A stretch of 18,682 bases of DNA from Aalborgiella sp031390045 (lineage in GTDB: Bacteria; Pseudomonadota; Gammaproteobacteria; Burkholderiales; Burkholderiaceae_C), in the NCBI GenBank assembly GCA_031390045.1, contig JANMTB010000190.1, positions 1 to 18,682 on the forward strand, written 5' to 3'. The position numbers and the translations under genes are program-made. This document shows, one piece after another, positions 1 through 5,698 of the stretch (position 1 is the stretch's first letter; the number at the start of each line of letters is the position of its first letter). The notes below the pieces were generated by a model. It did no database searches. It saw nothing but the letters and a program-made list of their open reading frames with translations, and was not told where the DNA came from.

Positions 1-255
1 CTCAAACTGATTCCTGGGGCTAAACCTGAGCTGATCGAAAGCAGCTGCTGCGGCATGGCGGGCAGCTTCGGCTATGAGGCCAGCCATTACGAGGTGTCTA
101 TGCAAATGGCAGAGCTGAGCTTGCTACCCGCTATTCGCAAACTGCCAGATGCGATTGTGGTGGCAGACGGCACGAGTTGTAGACATCAAATCAAAGACGG
201 CTCGCAGAGGGAAGCGATTCATGTGGCGCAGTTGTTGGCGAATCAGTTGCTGTAA
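1..255 (+). CDS. FAD/Fe-S oxidoreductase, C-terminal fragment
   Basis: This is the last 84 codons of a gene that enters from the left edge in frame 1 and stops at TAA 253-255. The reading frame is open from base 1. It contains ESSCCGMAGSFGYE, the CCG cysteine motif of the heterodisulfide-reductase/GlpC-type Fe-S domain. The motif is followed by a helix (HYEVSMQMAELSLLPAIRK) and a conserved VADGTSCRHQIKDG segment with another Cys and His. This arrangement is typical of the C-terminus of large FAD-linked oxidases fused to a 4Fe-4S domain (YdiJ/glycolate- or D-2-hydroxyacid-dehydrogenase-like, about 1000 residues). Such enzymes oxidise 2-hydroxyacids and pass electrons on through the Fe-S centres. 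The substrate cannot be told from this fragment. No close link to the genes that follow is apparent. Confidence 0.8.
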   Translation, partial: LKLIPGAKPELIESSCCGMAGSFGYEASHYEVSMQMAELSLLPAIRKLPDAIVVADGTSCRHQIKDGSQREAIHVAQLLANQLL

Positions 256-284
256 TTAAATGCAGTATTTTGCTATATTTTTAA

Positions 285-314
285 TAGCTACTTAGGCAAT
301 AAATACGCTGGCTA
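285..314 (+). repeat. Dispersed 30-nt repeat, copy a
   Basis: This copy begins TAGCTACTTAGGCAA and ends ATACGCTGGCTA. It differs by only a few bases from the copies at 1396-1425, 1488-1517 and 2242-2271. Similarity continues weakly on both sides: a tgctat-type block lies about 8-10 nt upstream and an A/T-rich tail lies downstream, so the real unit is about 60 nt. The ends TAGC and GCTA are complementary, but the hairpin is imperfect. It lies 30 bp beyond the oxidoreductase stop codon and could act as an mRNA 3' element. Confidence 0.75.
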
Positions 315-343
315 ATAGTTGAAATGTTGGTTATTTGTAAAAG

Positions 344-403
344 GTTTAACGTTTGAAATAACCGGCGCGTTTTAGCGCGTCCGTGCTCATTGATTTGTTA
401 GGC
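344..403 (-). other. attC-like integron recombination site
   Basis: Read on the minus strand this 60-bp element starts GCCTAAC (fits RYYYAAC) and ends GTTAAAC (fits GTTRRRY). These are the two outer core sites of an integron attC. The centre is a GC-rich imperfect hairpin, with CGCG pairing CGCG around a 6-nt loop (plus strand GGCGCG-ttttag-CGCGTCC, 366-384). The HNH gene stop codon TAA (398-400) falls inside GCCTAAC, the usual cassette arrangement. The inner L boxes pair poorly by eye, which lowers confidence. Single-strand folding and a covariance-model search would settle it. Confidence 0.62.
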
Positions 404-1093
404 ATTGAATGCGTTTCCCTTGCCGAGATTGCATTGTTTGCACTTGCTTTCGAGATTGTCATCGGTTGTCTCTCCGCCTTTTGACCACGGCAAAATATGA
501 TCAACGTGCAATTCCACACCGAGCCGTATTAATGGACTTACACCACAAGCTTTGCACCGAAAGCCATCCCTTACAAGGATTCGGAATCTTTGGCGATCTG
601 ATATTTCTCGCCGAGTACGGCGCTTTGCCGAGGGAGTTTGCGCAGTTAAATCTGCTGCACTTGGCTCTACTACGTTCTCTTGAGGCTGATTTGGGGAGTC
701 TGAGTTGACCCATTCAACAAACCTGCCAAGTGCTTTTGACCATGAACCGAATCGGTTCTCATAGGTTCCTGCTGAGAAAAGGGAGCTAGGTGCTTTTACT
801 TCTGTGTATCTTGGTTGGCGGCCAAGACTTATCCATAGTGACTTAATATTTTCGAAGAGCTCATCATCGGAGATTCCTATTTTTGACCTGCTGGGTTGCA
901 GTCCAGCCAACTTCAAGGCTTTTGGCCACGATCCAAATCTCCGTTGAATTGTGCTTGGGTGGGTTTTTCCGACTTCTTCATATTCGGCCATGGTGATGGT
1001 TTCTCGACCGAGAGATTTTGCACTGCTTCGTAGATCCTCTAACAAGTCCTCCTCGGGCGCGCCTCGCAGGCTTTCTTCCAATACAAACTTCAT
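398..1093 (-). CDS. HNH endonuclease with two homing-associated repeats
   Basis: This is a 231-residue protein. Residues ~17-65 and ~77-126 are two copies of a repeat seen in homing-endonuclease-associated proteins. Both copies carry RFGSWxKAL (52-60 and 114-122) and probably bind DNA. A charged linker (~130-165) leads to a C-terminal HNH nuclease: C180-x2-C183, the HVDHI motif with D198 and H199, N213, then C218-x2-C221 followed by NLGK. The four cysteines would bind structural zinc and the histidines a catalytic metal. ATG 1091-1093 follows a GAGG ribosome site with a 5-nt gap. The gene stands alone between integron-type core sites (344-403 and 1108-1114), which fits a mobile cassette. A role in mobility, homing or phage restriction is possible. 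The target is unknown and nothing in the sequence identifies it. Confidence 0.88.
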   Translation of the reverse strand: MKFVLEESLRGAPEEDLLEDLRSSAKSLGRETITMAEYEEVGKTHPSTIQRRFGSWPKALKLAGLQPSRSKIGISDDELFENIKSLWISLGRQPRYTEVKAPSSLFSAGTYENRFGSWSKALGRFVEWVNSDSPNQPQENVVEPSAADLTAQTPSAKRRTRREISDRQRFRILVRDGFRCKACGVSPLIRLGVELHVDHILPWSKGGETTDDNLESKCKQCNLGKGNAFNA

Positions 1094-1107
1094 TTCAACC
1101 TCGTCTT

Positions 1108-1114
1108 GCCTAAC
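1108..1114 (-). other. GTTAGGC core site upstream of HNH gene
   Basis: Minus-strand GTTAGGC matches the GTTRRRY integron crossover core exactly. It lies 14 nt before the HNH start codon, directly 5' of its ribosome binding site, where the leading boundary of a cassette should be. I found no strict partner core within about 140 nt to its right. It therefore looks like a single attI-type core, or the remnant of an eroded attC, rather than a complete second attC. A 7-mer can occur by chance; its position is the main support. Confidence 0.45.
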
Positions 1115-1172
1115 GTAATTTATACCGCAAAACTTGCAACATAATCAGGCGACTGCGGGATAATCTGGTCAT
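1110..1172 (-). CDS. Possible 20-codon basic small ORF
   Basis: A short reading frame starts at ATG 1170-1172 and ends at TAG 1110-1112, within the GTTAGGC core. It would encode 20 residues starting MTRLSRSRL, rich in Arg, Leu and Lys. The support is a strong AGGAG Shine-Dalgarno with a 6-nt gap and its position: the stop lies 16 nt before the HNH start, so it could couple translation into the nuclease. Upstream, a TATAAA hexamer on the minus strand (1227-1232) could be a -10 box. There is no homology evidence. It could equally be chance or the debris of a lost gene. Confidence 0.25.
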   Translation of the reverse strand: MTRLSRSRLIMLQVLRYKLR

Positions 1173-1395
1173 CTGAATCTCCTGAGAATGGCTTGTTTAT
1201 TGGGTTGCGTACGAGGTTGCTGTTAATTTATACAGTTGTAATAAATGCCATGAAACCCCTCAAACCCGTTTTGCAATCTGTTCGCCTACTGGTCAAGTAA
1301 AAGAGCGGATTCGCTGCCTGCACTATAGCCTAACTAGAGAGAAGACTTAGCTGCAAATTATAGAAAACCACTGAATTAAATAACTAAATCTACGC

Positions 1396-1425
1396 TAGCC
1401 GGCGTATTTGTTGCCTAAGCAGCTA
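1396..1425 (-). repeat. Dispersed 30-nt repeat, copy b
   Basis: On the minus strand it reads TAGCTGCTTAGGCAA...ATACGCCGGCTA, 27 of 30 identical to copy a by eye. It is inverted relative to copies a and d. Upstream (minus sense) it shares the gctatt block with copies a and c. Confidence 0.75.
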
Positions 1426-1487
1426 TAGTATCAATAGCAAAACATCAATGTCGACTTGGGTGCTTTTATACTGTTCAAATTCGTCTC

Positions 1488-1517
1488 TAGCCATCGTATT
1501 CATTGCCTAAGCTGCTA
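1488..1517 (-). repeat. Dispersed 30-nt repeat, copy c
   Basis: On the minus strand it reads TAGCAGCTTAGGCAA...ATACGATGGCTA. It has the same orientation as copy b, 62 bp away. The flanking gctatttt block is shared with other copies, extending the unit to about 60 nt. Confidence 0.7.
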
Positions 1518-1592
1518 TCATTATTGAGTCAAAATAGCTTACCCGTGTCAAGCGTCAAAATTGGGTTAACAACTGCCAAAATCAATTTATAG

Positions 1593-1611
1593 TACGCCAT
1601 TGGCGTATAAT
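1593..1611 (+). promoter_or_regulatory. higBA promoter and operator
   Basis: A perfect inverted repeat TACGCCA-T-TGGCGTA (1593-1607) overlaps a consensus -10 box TATAAT (1606-1611). The -35 region is weak. An operator covering the -10 box is the standard arrangement for autorepression by the HigA antitoxin or the HigBA complex. The -10 box ends 6 nt before ATG 1618, so transcription should begin at or next to the start codon. Confidence 0.65.
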
Positions 1612-1617
1612 TATCCG

Positions 1618-1929
1618 ATGGAATTCATTGAAACACCCACTTTCACCCGATTGATTGTTGAGTTGCTCAGTGATGACGAATACCAAGGCCTACAAAACGC
1701 ACTGTTGGAGAACCCGCAGCGCGGTGACATTATCAAAGACGGTAGTGGTATTCGTAAAGTTCGCCATGCTGCGCAAGGACGCGGTAAAAGTGGTGGAATC
1801 AGAGTGATTTATTACTGGATCAAGGAAGACCATCTTATTTACATGCTGATGGCTTACCCAAAATCCAAAAAAGACACCCTAACAGCGGTAGAAACCGCAT
1901 TGTTGCGAGATTTTGTGAAGGAGTTATGA
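1618..1929 (+). CDS. higB: HigB/RelE-family toxin
   Basis: This 103-residue toxin belongs to a type II toxin-antitoxin system and probably cleaves mRNA at the ribosome. The fold signals are RelE/HigB-like: a basic segment GIRKVRHAAQGRGKSGGIRVIYYW (residues 44-67) forms the central strands and the RNA-binding surface, and MLMAYPKSKKDTLTAVE (77-92) follows. Length is typical. I chose ATG 1618, where the family-like MEFIETPTF starts. A TTG at 1600 in the same frame would add six residues, but it lies inside the operator and upstream of the -10 box, so it would not be transcribed from that promoter. No Shine-Dalgarno is visible, consistent with a leaderless message. Its stop codon overlaps the ATG at 1926 of the antitoxin frame. 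Toxin-first order is characteristic of higBA. Confidence 0.88.
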   Translation: MEFIETPTFTRLIVELLSDDEYQGLQNALLENPQRGDIIKDGSGIRKVRHAAQGRGKSGGIRVIYYWIKEDHLIYMLMAYPKSKKDTLTAVETALLRDFVKEL

Positions 1930-1931
1930 GC

Positions 1932-2222
1932 ATGGAAGAAAACCTATTCAACGACTTGGTGCAAAGCCTGAAAGAGGCCAAAGCCATCGCCAAAGGCGAG
2001 ATGAAGCCATCACGACGCTTCGTTATGGTAGCGCCAGACGCCAAAGCTGTGCGAGAAAACGCAGGTTTGACGCAAAGCGAGTTTGCCAGCTTGATGCACG
2101 TGAGCATCAAAACCTTGCAAAACTGGGAACAGCACCGCCGCACACCGACGGGTCCTGCAGCGGCGCTTTTAAAAATCGTTTCTATTGCCCCAGATATTGC
2201 GCGGCAATCGCTGCGTGCATGA
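1932..2222 (+). CDS. higA: HigA-type antitoxin, XRE family
   Basis: The antitoxin has about 96 residues and a helix-turn-helix of the XRE/Cro type (KAVRENAGLTQSEFASLMHV, then SIKTLQNWEQHRRTP), covering roughly residues 38-70. It neutralises HigB by direct binding and represses its own operon, most likely at the inverted repeat 1593-1607. The first possible start, ATG 1926, overlaps the toxin stop (ATGA). ATG 1932 is better spaced from the AAGGAG at 1918-1923 (8 nt rather than 2), so I prefer it. Either start suggests translational coupling. The N-terminal ~30 residues (FNDLVQSLKEAKAIAKGE) are the usual toxin-contacting part of this subfamily. The gene is followed 19 nt later by repeat copy d. 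Confidence 0.88.
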   Translation: MEENLFNDLVQSLKEAKAIAKGEMKPSRRFVMVAPDAKAVRENAGLTQSEFASLMHVSIKTLQNWEQHRRTPTGPAAALLKIVSIAPDIARQSLRA

Positions 2223-2241
2223 CTATTTTAAAGTAATTTCA

Positions 2242-2271
2242 TAGCAGCTTAGGCAATAAATACGCCGGCTA
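2242..2271 (+). repeat. Dispersed 30-nt repeat, copy d
   Basis: It reads TAGCAGCTTAGGCAA...ATACGCCGGCTA and continues into cagcctaaat. It is in the same orientation as copy a and lies between the convergent ends of higA and arsH. It is the only notable structure in that 62-bp gap, so it may serve as a shared transcript end, though no T-tract terminator is visible. Confidence 0.78.
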
Positions 2272-2284
2272 CAGCCTAAATATA

Positions 2285-3004
2285 CTATTTTTTTACGGAA
2301 TTTACGCGCTTGCGGAGCGCTTCGGCGTCTTCCACGCGTTCGCTGTAGCGGTCGGTCAAATACGGCGACACATGGCGGGTGAGTAGGGTGAATTTAACCA
2401 ATTCTTCCATCACATCCACCACGCGGTCGTAGTAGGCCGATGGCCTCATGCGGCCTGCTTCATCAAACTCTAAAAACGCCTTGGCGACAGATGATTGGTT
2501 GGGAATCGTCAACATGCGCATCCAGCGGCCTAAAACACGCAGTTGGTTGACGGCGTTGAACGATTGCGAGCCGCCGCAAACCTGCATCACCGCCAGCGTT
2601 TTGCCTTGGGTCGGGCGAACTGCACCGACGGACAGCGGAATCCAGTCGATCTGGGTTTTCATGATGCCCGTCATCGCGCCGTGTCGTTCGGGTGACGTCC
2701 ACACCATGCCTTCTGCCCAGGCCGCAAGTTCGCGCAACTCTTGCACTTTGGGGTGCGTGTCGGGTGCATCATCAGCCAGTGGCAGTCCGTGCGGGTTAAA
2801 GGTGCGGGTTTCGCAACCCATCGCCGTTAAAAGTCCCGCTGCCTCTTCGCTGAGCAAGCGGCTGAAAGAGCGCTCCCTCAGAGAGCCGTAGAGCAACAAG
2901 ATGCGCGGTGGGTGAGTTAATTGTGATTTGTTTGCGACAGATTGCAGTTCTGCGATGCTGGGGATGTCAAAGTGCGATGTGTTGACGTTGGGAAGGTTAA
3001 TCAT
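2285..3004 (-). CDS. arsH: ArsH, NADPH-dependent FMN reductase
   Basis: ArsH flavoproteins oxidise trivalent organoarsenicals to less toxic pentavalent forms and can act as NADPH:FMN/quinone reductases. The 239-residue product shows the flavodoxin-like phosphate loop LLYGSLRERSFSRLL (residues ~38-51), the ArsH signature WTSPERHGAMTGIMKTQIDW (102-121) and the loop CGGSQSFNAVNQLRVLGRWM (143-162). Length and the start MINLPNVNTSHFDIP match the family. A TTG at 3038-3040 would extend it by 12 hydrophobic residues and overlap the aquaporin stop. ATG 3002-3004 fits the family better, although neither has an obvious Shine-Dalgarno. It is the last gene of the arsR-led operon, 32 bp after the channel gene. 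Confidence 0.94.
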   Translation of the reverse strand: MINLPNVNTSHFDIPSIAELQSVANKSQLTHPPRILLLYGSLRERSFSRLLSEEAAGLLTAMGCETRTFNPHGLPLADDAPDTHPKVQELRELAAWAEGMVWTSPERHGAMTGIMKTQIDWIPLSVGAVRPTQGKTLAVMQVCGGSQSFNAVNQLRVLGRWMRMLTIPNQSSVAKAFLEFDEAGRMRPSAYYDRVVDVMEELVKFTLLTRHVSPYLTDRYSERVEDAEALRKRVNSVKK

Positions 3005-3036
3005 AAAGTTGATAAAAAAATAAAATTTCAATGAAA

Positions 3037-3744
3037 TCAATCATTTATAAGTTCTGGCGTTGGTTCTAGCAGTCGGTTGATCCAAACACCAACCGCCGCA
3101 CCAATCGTTTGCGAAATCACAAAACCCAGCGCGCTGGCTGGTGCAATCCCCGCAAAACTGTCACTCAACATGCGCCCCATCACAGCGGCGGGGTTGGCAA
3201 ACGAGGTGCTAGCGGTAAACCAATAAGCCGCGCCAATGTAGCAAGCCACCAGTGCGCTGGCTTTGGCGTTCACGTCCGCAGCCCCTGAACGCAGAATCAC
3301 GATAATCAAACCCGCCGTTGCCACCGCTTCAGCCAGCCACTGGCCAAATCCGCCGCGTATTTTTTGACTGGTTTGCAGTACCGGTAACTCAAACATAGCG
3401 TTTGCCAGCCAAGCGCCTGCAATCGCTCCAAGTAATTGAAATGATATAAATAAAATAGCAATGTAGGCATATGATACACCGGCTACAGCCATTTTATGCC
3501 TATTTTTGAAGGTATCAGCCAAAGTCACCAATGGGTTGAAGTGCGCGCCGCTAATGGGGCCCAGTATTTCGATCAACACATATAGCGCAAAGACCGTTGC
3601 TAAGGTGTTGGCAATCAAGGCGACGCCATTGTTACCACCACTTAAACGCTCCGCCATGATGCCCGAGCCGACCACGGCGCAGAGCAGGGCGGCGGTGCCT
3701 AGAAATTCTGCAAATAGTTGTTTTTTTAGGTTTTTTTGAGACAT
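3037..3744 (-). CDS. AqpS-like aquaglyceroporin, arsenite channel
   Basis: This 235-residue MIP-family membrane channel has about six membrane segments and two pore half-helices. The NPA motifs are GAHFNPLVTLAD (first box NPL, residues 70-72) and SFANPAAVMGRM (NPA 184-186). Alteration of the first box is common in arsenic-operon aquaporins. Lying between arsC and arsH with no arsB or acr3, it probably lets As(OH)3 leave the cell down its gradient, as AqpS does in Sinorhizobium. Residues ~87-97 (VAGVSYAYIAI) are encoded by a stretch resembling the dispersed repeat of this locus. The helix there looks roughly 8-10 residues longer than I expect for the family, judged from memory. ATG 3742-3744 lies 12 bp after the arsC stop. 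Confidence 0.88.
   Translation of the reverse strand: MSQKNLKKQLFAEFLGTAALLCAVVGSGIMAERLSGGNNGVALIANTLATVFALYVLIEILGPISGAHFNPLVTLADTFKNRHKMAVAGVSYAYIAILFISFQLLGAIAGAWLANAMFELPVLQTSQKIRGGFGQWLAEAVATAGLIIVILRSGAADVNAKASALVACYIGAAYWFTASTSFANPAAVMGRMLSDSFAGIAPASALGFVISQTIGAAVGVWINRLLEPTPELIND
3456..3485 (+). repeat. Diverged repeat copy e, inside the aquaporin gene
   Basis: It reads TAGCAATGTAGGCAT...ATACACCGGCTA, and the flanking cagcc is shared with copy d. About 22 of 30 positions match copy d, and both ends (TAGCA and CCGGCTACAGCC) are intact. It is antisense to the gene and keeps its frame. It is an in-frame insertion candidate; the match is weaker than among the intergenic copies. Confidence 0.45.
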
Positions 3745-3756
3745 TGATCACATATT

Positions 3757-4257
3757 TCAAGATTTCGCGAGTTCACGGGCGCTGGTTTGTAGCATCAATC
3801 TGCTCACGCTTGCTTCAGGTAAGCTGATCAAAAGCTCCAATCTGCGGCGGATGGCGTGCAGGGTTTGGCGGAAGGCTTCCAGCTTTTCTGCCTCTGTACC
3901 GTCACCGGCAGAAGGGTCGGCATAGCTCCAATGTGCGGTGGCGGGCTGGCCAGGCCAGTAGGGGCAGACTTCACCAGCGGCGTTGTCGCAGACGGTAATG
4001 ACCAAATCCATGTGTGGCACGTCGGGCAACGCAAACTCATCCCAGCTTTTGCTGTAAAGGCCATCGGTGCTGATGCCCGCTTTTTGCAGGGTTTGTAGCC
4101 CCAACGGGTTCGGCTGCTGGTTGTCGCGCGGGCTGCTGCCAGCGGAGTAGCCTTTGAATTTGCCATTTCCAAGGTGGTTCATCAGTGCTTCAGCCAAGAT
4201 GCTGCGAGCTGAGTTGTGGGTGCAGAGAAAGAGGATGTTGATGGGTTTGTCGGTCAT
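3757..4257 (-). CDS. arsC: Arsenate reductase, LMW-phosphatase type
   Basis: ArsC reduces arsenate to arsenite in the cytoplasm. The 166-residue protein opens with the P-loop LFLCTHNSARS, a CX5R active site with C12 and R18. It carries a redox cysteine pair in VCDNAAGEVCPYWPG (C90 and C98) and the conserved acid of a YADPS motif (D114). These mark the low-molecular-weight protein-tyrosine-phosphatase class rather than the glutaredoxin-dependent ArsC of E. coli plasmids. The electron donor (thioredoxin or glutaredoxin/mycothiol type) is not certain from sequence. The ~25-residue C-terminal tail after the core is longer than in the shortest relatives. An AAAGGCG upstream may be the ribosome site. 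The gene is 21 bp downstream of the ATP-grasp gene and 12 bp upstream of the channel whose substrate it makes. Confidence 0.93.
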   Translation of the reverse strand: MTDKPINILFLCTHNSARSILAEALMNHLGNGKFKGYSAGSSPRDNQQPNPLGLQTLQKAGISTDGLYSKSWDEFALPDVPHMDLVITVCDNAAGEVCPYWPGQPATAHWSYADPSAGDGTEAEKLEAFRQTLHAIRRRLELLISLPEASVSRLMLQTSARELAKS

Positions 4258-4278
4258 GATGAAACGCCTTTAAAAGTA

Positions 4279-5694
4279 CTAAACACTTGTTTTAAGAGTT
4301 GAAGTAAAAGAGCAGCCGGAGGTGCAGCTGTTCGAAGAGATGTTTTTGCTGATTACATCGTTTAAAGTTTCCGATGTAGAAAACTCAAATTCTGGCAATA
4401 CCACCACAGGTGAAAATCCGCCGCCTTGGGTACGGAAGTTGGTGGTTTGACCGGTGTAGGTGCGCGCCGCCAGCAGCTGGATCTGCCCGCCGTAGGTGTA
4501 GGCGCGGATGTCAAATTTCAGGTCGGTGGCGACGCCGTCCACATTGACCAAGCGTTGGCCGGGCGGTACCAGCGCCTGGGCTATAAAGTCGCCCCAGTTG
4601 CCGGCCAATATCTCTTCCCATACCCGTTTGGTGAGTTTGTCGCCTCTGTACGCGGCTTTGCTGGCGTAGCCGGCAACAGGTTTGAAGAAGAGCTGTTTGC
4701 GCTGTGCCCACAGGGCTTCGGCATGCTCCCGGGTGACGCGTTGGGTGGCGGGGATGCTGTCTGACAGGCAGGCGCGGTCTGCGCTGGTAATGCCCCAGCT
4801 GCTGAGCAGCGCGTCGTCCGACAGGGTGATCAAGTGCTGTTTGTTGGCGCGCAGCGCATGGGCATAGGGGTGCGGCGTGACGACGGCACCGCCGGCTACG
4901 TAAGCGTCGTGCAGTGCTTGGTGGGTGGGGGCGGACAGGTCAAAGTCGGTCAGGCGGTTGTAGACCAGGTCGATGGCCGTATCACCGGCAGCGCTAAGGT
5001 ACCAGAGTTGTCCATCGCGCCACTGTAGCGCTTGTGGGTCGGTGATGATGGCTTTGACGCCGCGCTGCTCAAACATCTGGCGGCACAGGGCAAACTCGGG
5101 GGCGAGGTATTGTGCTTCGGGCTCATCGTCGACGATGGCTATGGTCGTCAAAGGGATATTTCCCCGTTGCAAACGCCACTCGTTCACGAACATGTCAAAA
5201 AACGTCTGCTCGAGCGTATCCAGATTCACATAGGTGTTTATGATCGCAGTCATGGGCGTACAGCAGGCGCGGTGGGCGCGTGCCAATGCAGCGTTAAGCA
5301 GCGCACCGCCAGCATTGGTGTTGATTTCAATCAGTTGAGGGCCTTTGGCAGGCGATTGGCTGGTGTCCACATGGAAGTCGTAACCCATAAACGCTCCCAG
5401 CGGACCGAAGGAGGTTTGTGCAATGGCGGGTGAGTTTTCGAGCGCCAGGGCTTGGTAAGCGGGCAGCTGCATGACCTGTTCGATGGCGTTGATCGCGTCT
5501 TTGATGGCTTGGTAGGTGGTTTGGGACAAAAACACCACGCTGTTGGAGAACAAATGTGGCTGCGCCGAGGCGATGCCACTGGCCAAGCCCTGCAAGCTGG
5601 GGTCGCGCTCTAATTCTTGGCGCAGTTGGTCAACATTCAGCGTGCGGCACATGCAACCATGGTTTAAGGCGTCTGCGATGCTTATCATAGTCAT
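4279..5694 (-). CDS. ATP-grasp-like enzyme in the ars operon, unknown substrate
   Basis: This 471-residue protein (counted from ATG 5692-5694) resembles ATP-grasp ligases. LIEINTNAGGALLN (121-134) and VYNRLTDFDL (244-253) are acidic/Asn-rich motifs, LFFKPVAGYASKAAYRGDKL (335-354) looks like the ATP-binding lysine and flexible loop, and FDIRAYTYGG plus NFRTQGGGFSPV (395-430) look like the metal/substrate end. Such enzymes join a carboxylate to an amine or thiol via an acyl-phosphate. Unusual cysteines lie at both ends: HGCMCRTL (C14, C16) and a tail with SCTSGCSF (C457, C461). The gene starts 4 bp after arsR and precedes arsC by 21 bp, so it should be ArsR-controlled. An ATG at 5722-5724 would overlap arsR; ATG 5686-5688 is also possible. 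I do not know its reaction. Confidence 0.82.
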   Translation of the reverse strand: MTMISIADALNHGCMCRTLNVDQLRQELERDPSLQGLASGIASAQPHLFSNSVVFLSQTTYQAIKDAINAIEQVMQLPAYQALALENSPAIAQTSFGPLGAFMGYDFHVDTSQSPAKGPQLIEINTNAGGALLNAALARAHRACCTPMTAIINTYVNLDTLEQTFFDMFVNEWRLQRGNIPLTTIAIVDDEPEAQYLAPEFALCRQMFEQRGVKAIITDPQALQWRDGQLWYLSAAGDTAIDLVYNRLTDFDLSAPTHQALHDAYVAGGAVVTPHPYAHALRANKQHLITLSDDALLSSWGITSADRACLSDSIPATQRVTREHAEALWAQRKQLFFKPVAGYASKAAYRGDKLTKRVWEEILAGNWGDFIAQALVPPGQRLVNVDGVATDLKFDIRAYTYGGQIQLLAARTYTGQTTNFRTQGGGFSPVVVLPEFEFSTSETLNDVISKNISSNSCTSGCSFTSTLKTSV

Positions 5695-5698
5695 GCTT

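Larger units (their letters stand above)
1173..1592. other. Intergenic stretch without a recognisable gene
   Basis: I see no convincing gene here. The stretch holds a minus-strand -10-like TATAAA (1227-1232), a small hairpin AGCG-GATT-CGCT (1304-1315) and another isolated GCCTAAC heptamer (1328-1334). It also holds two inverted copies of the dispersed repeat (1396-1425 and 1488-1517). It looks like eroded, repeat-rich spacer between two accessory genes. Confidence 0.6.

Noticed and set aside
1328..1334. Another GCCTAAC heptamer as part of a second attC
   Set aside because: No GTTRRRY partner is found within about 60-140 nt to its right and no central hairpin of the right kind is seen; probably chance or decay.
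285..1517. Repeat copies as a CRISPR array
   Set aside because: Spacing is irregular (1082 and 62 bp), orientation differs between copies and there are no cas genes.
2448..2891. 147-codon plus-strand frame opposite arsH
   Set aside because: arsH has all its family motifs on the minus strand; the antisense frame is Ser/Pro-rich with no domain.
4426..5433. Several plus-strand frames of 60-130 codons opposite the ATP-grasp gene
   Set aside because: They overlap each other, lack ribosome sites and recognisable motifs, and are explained by the higher GC content of the real gene.
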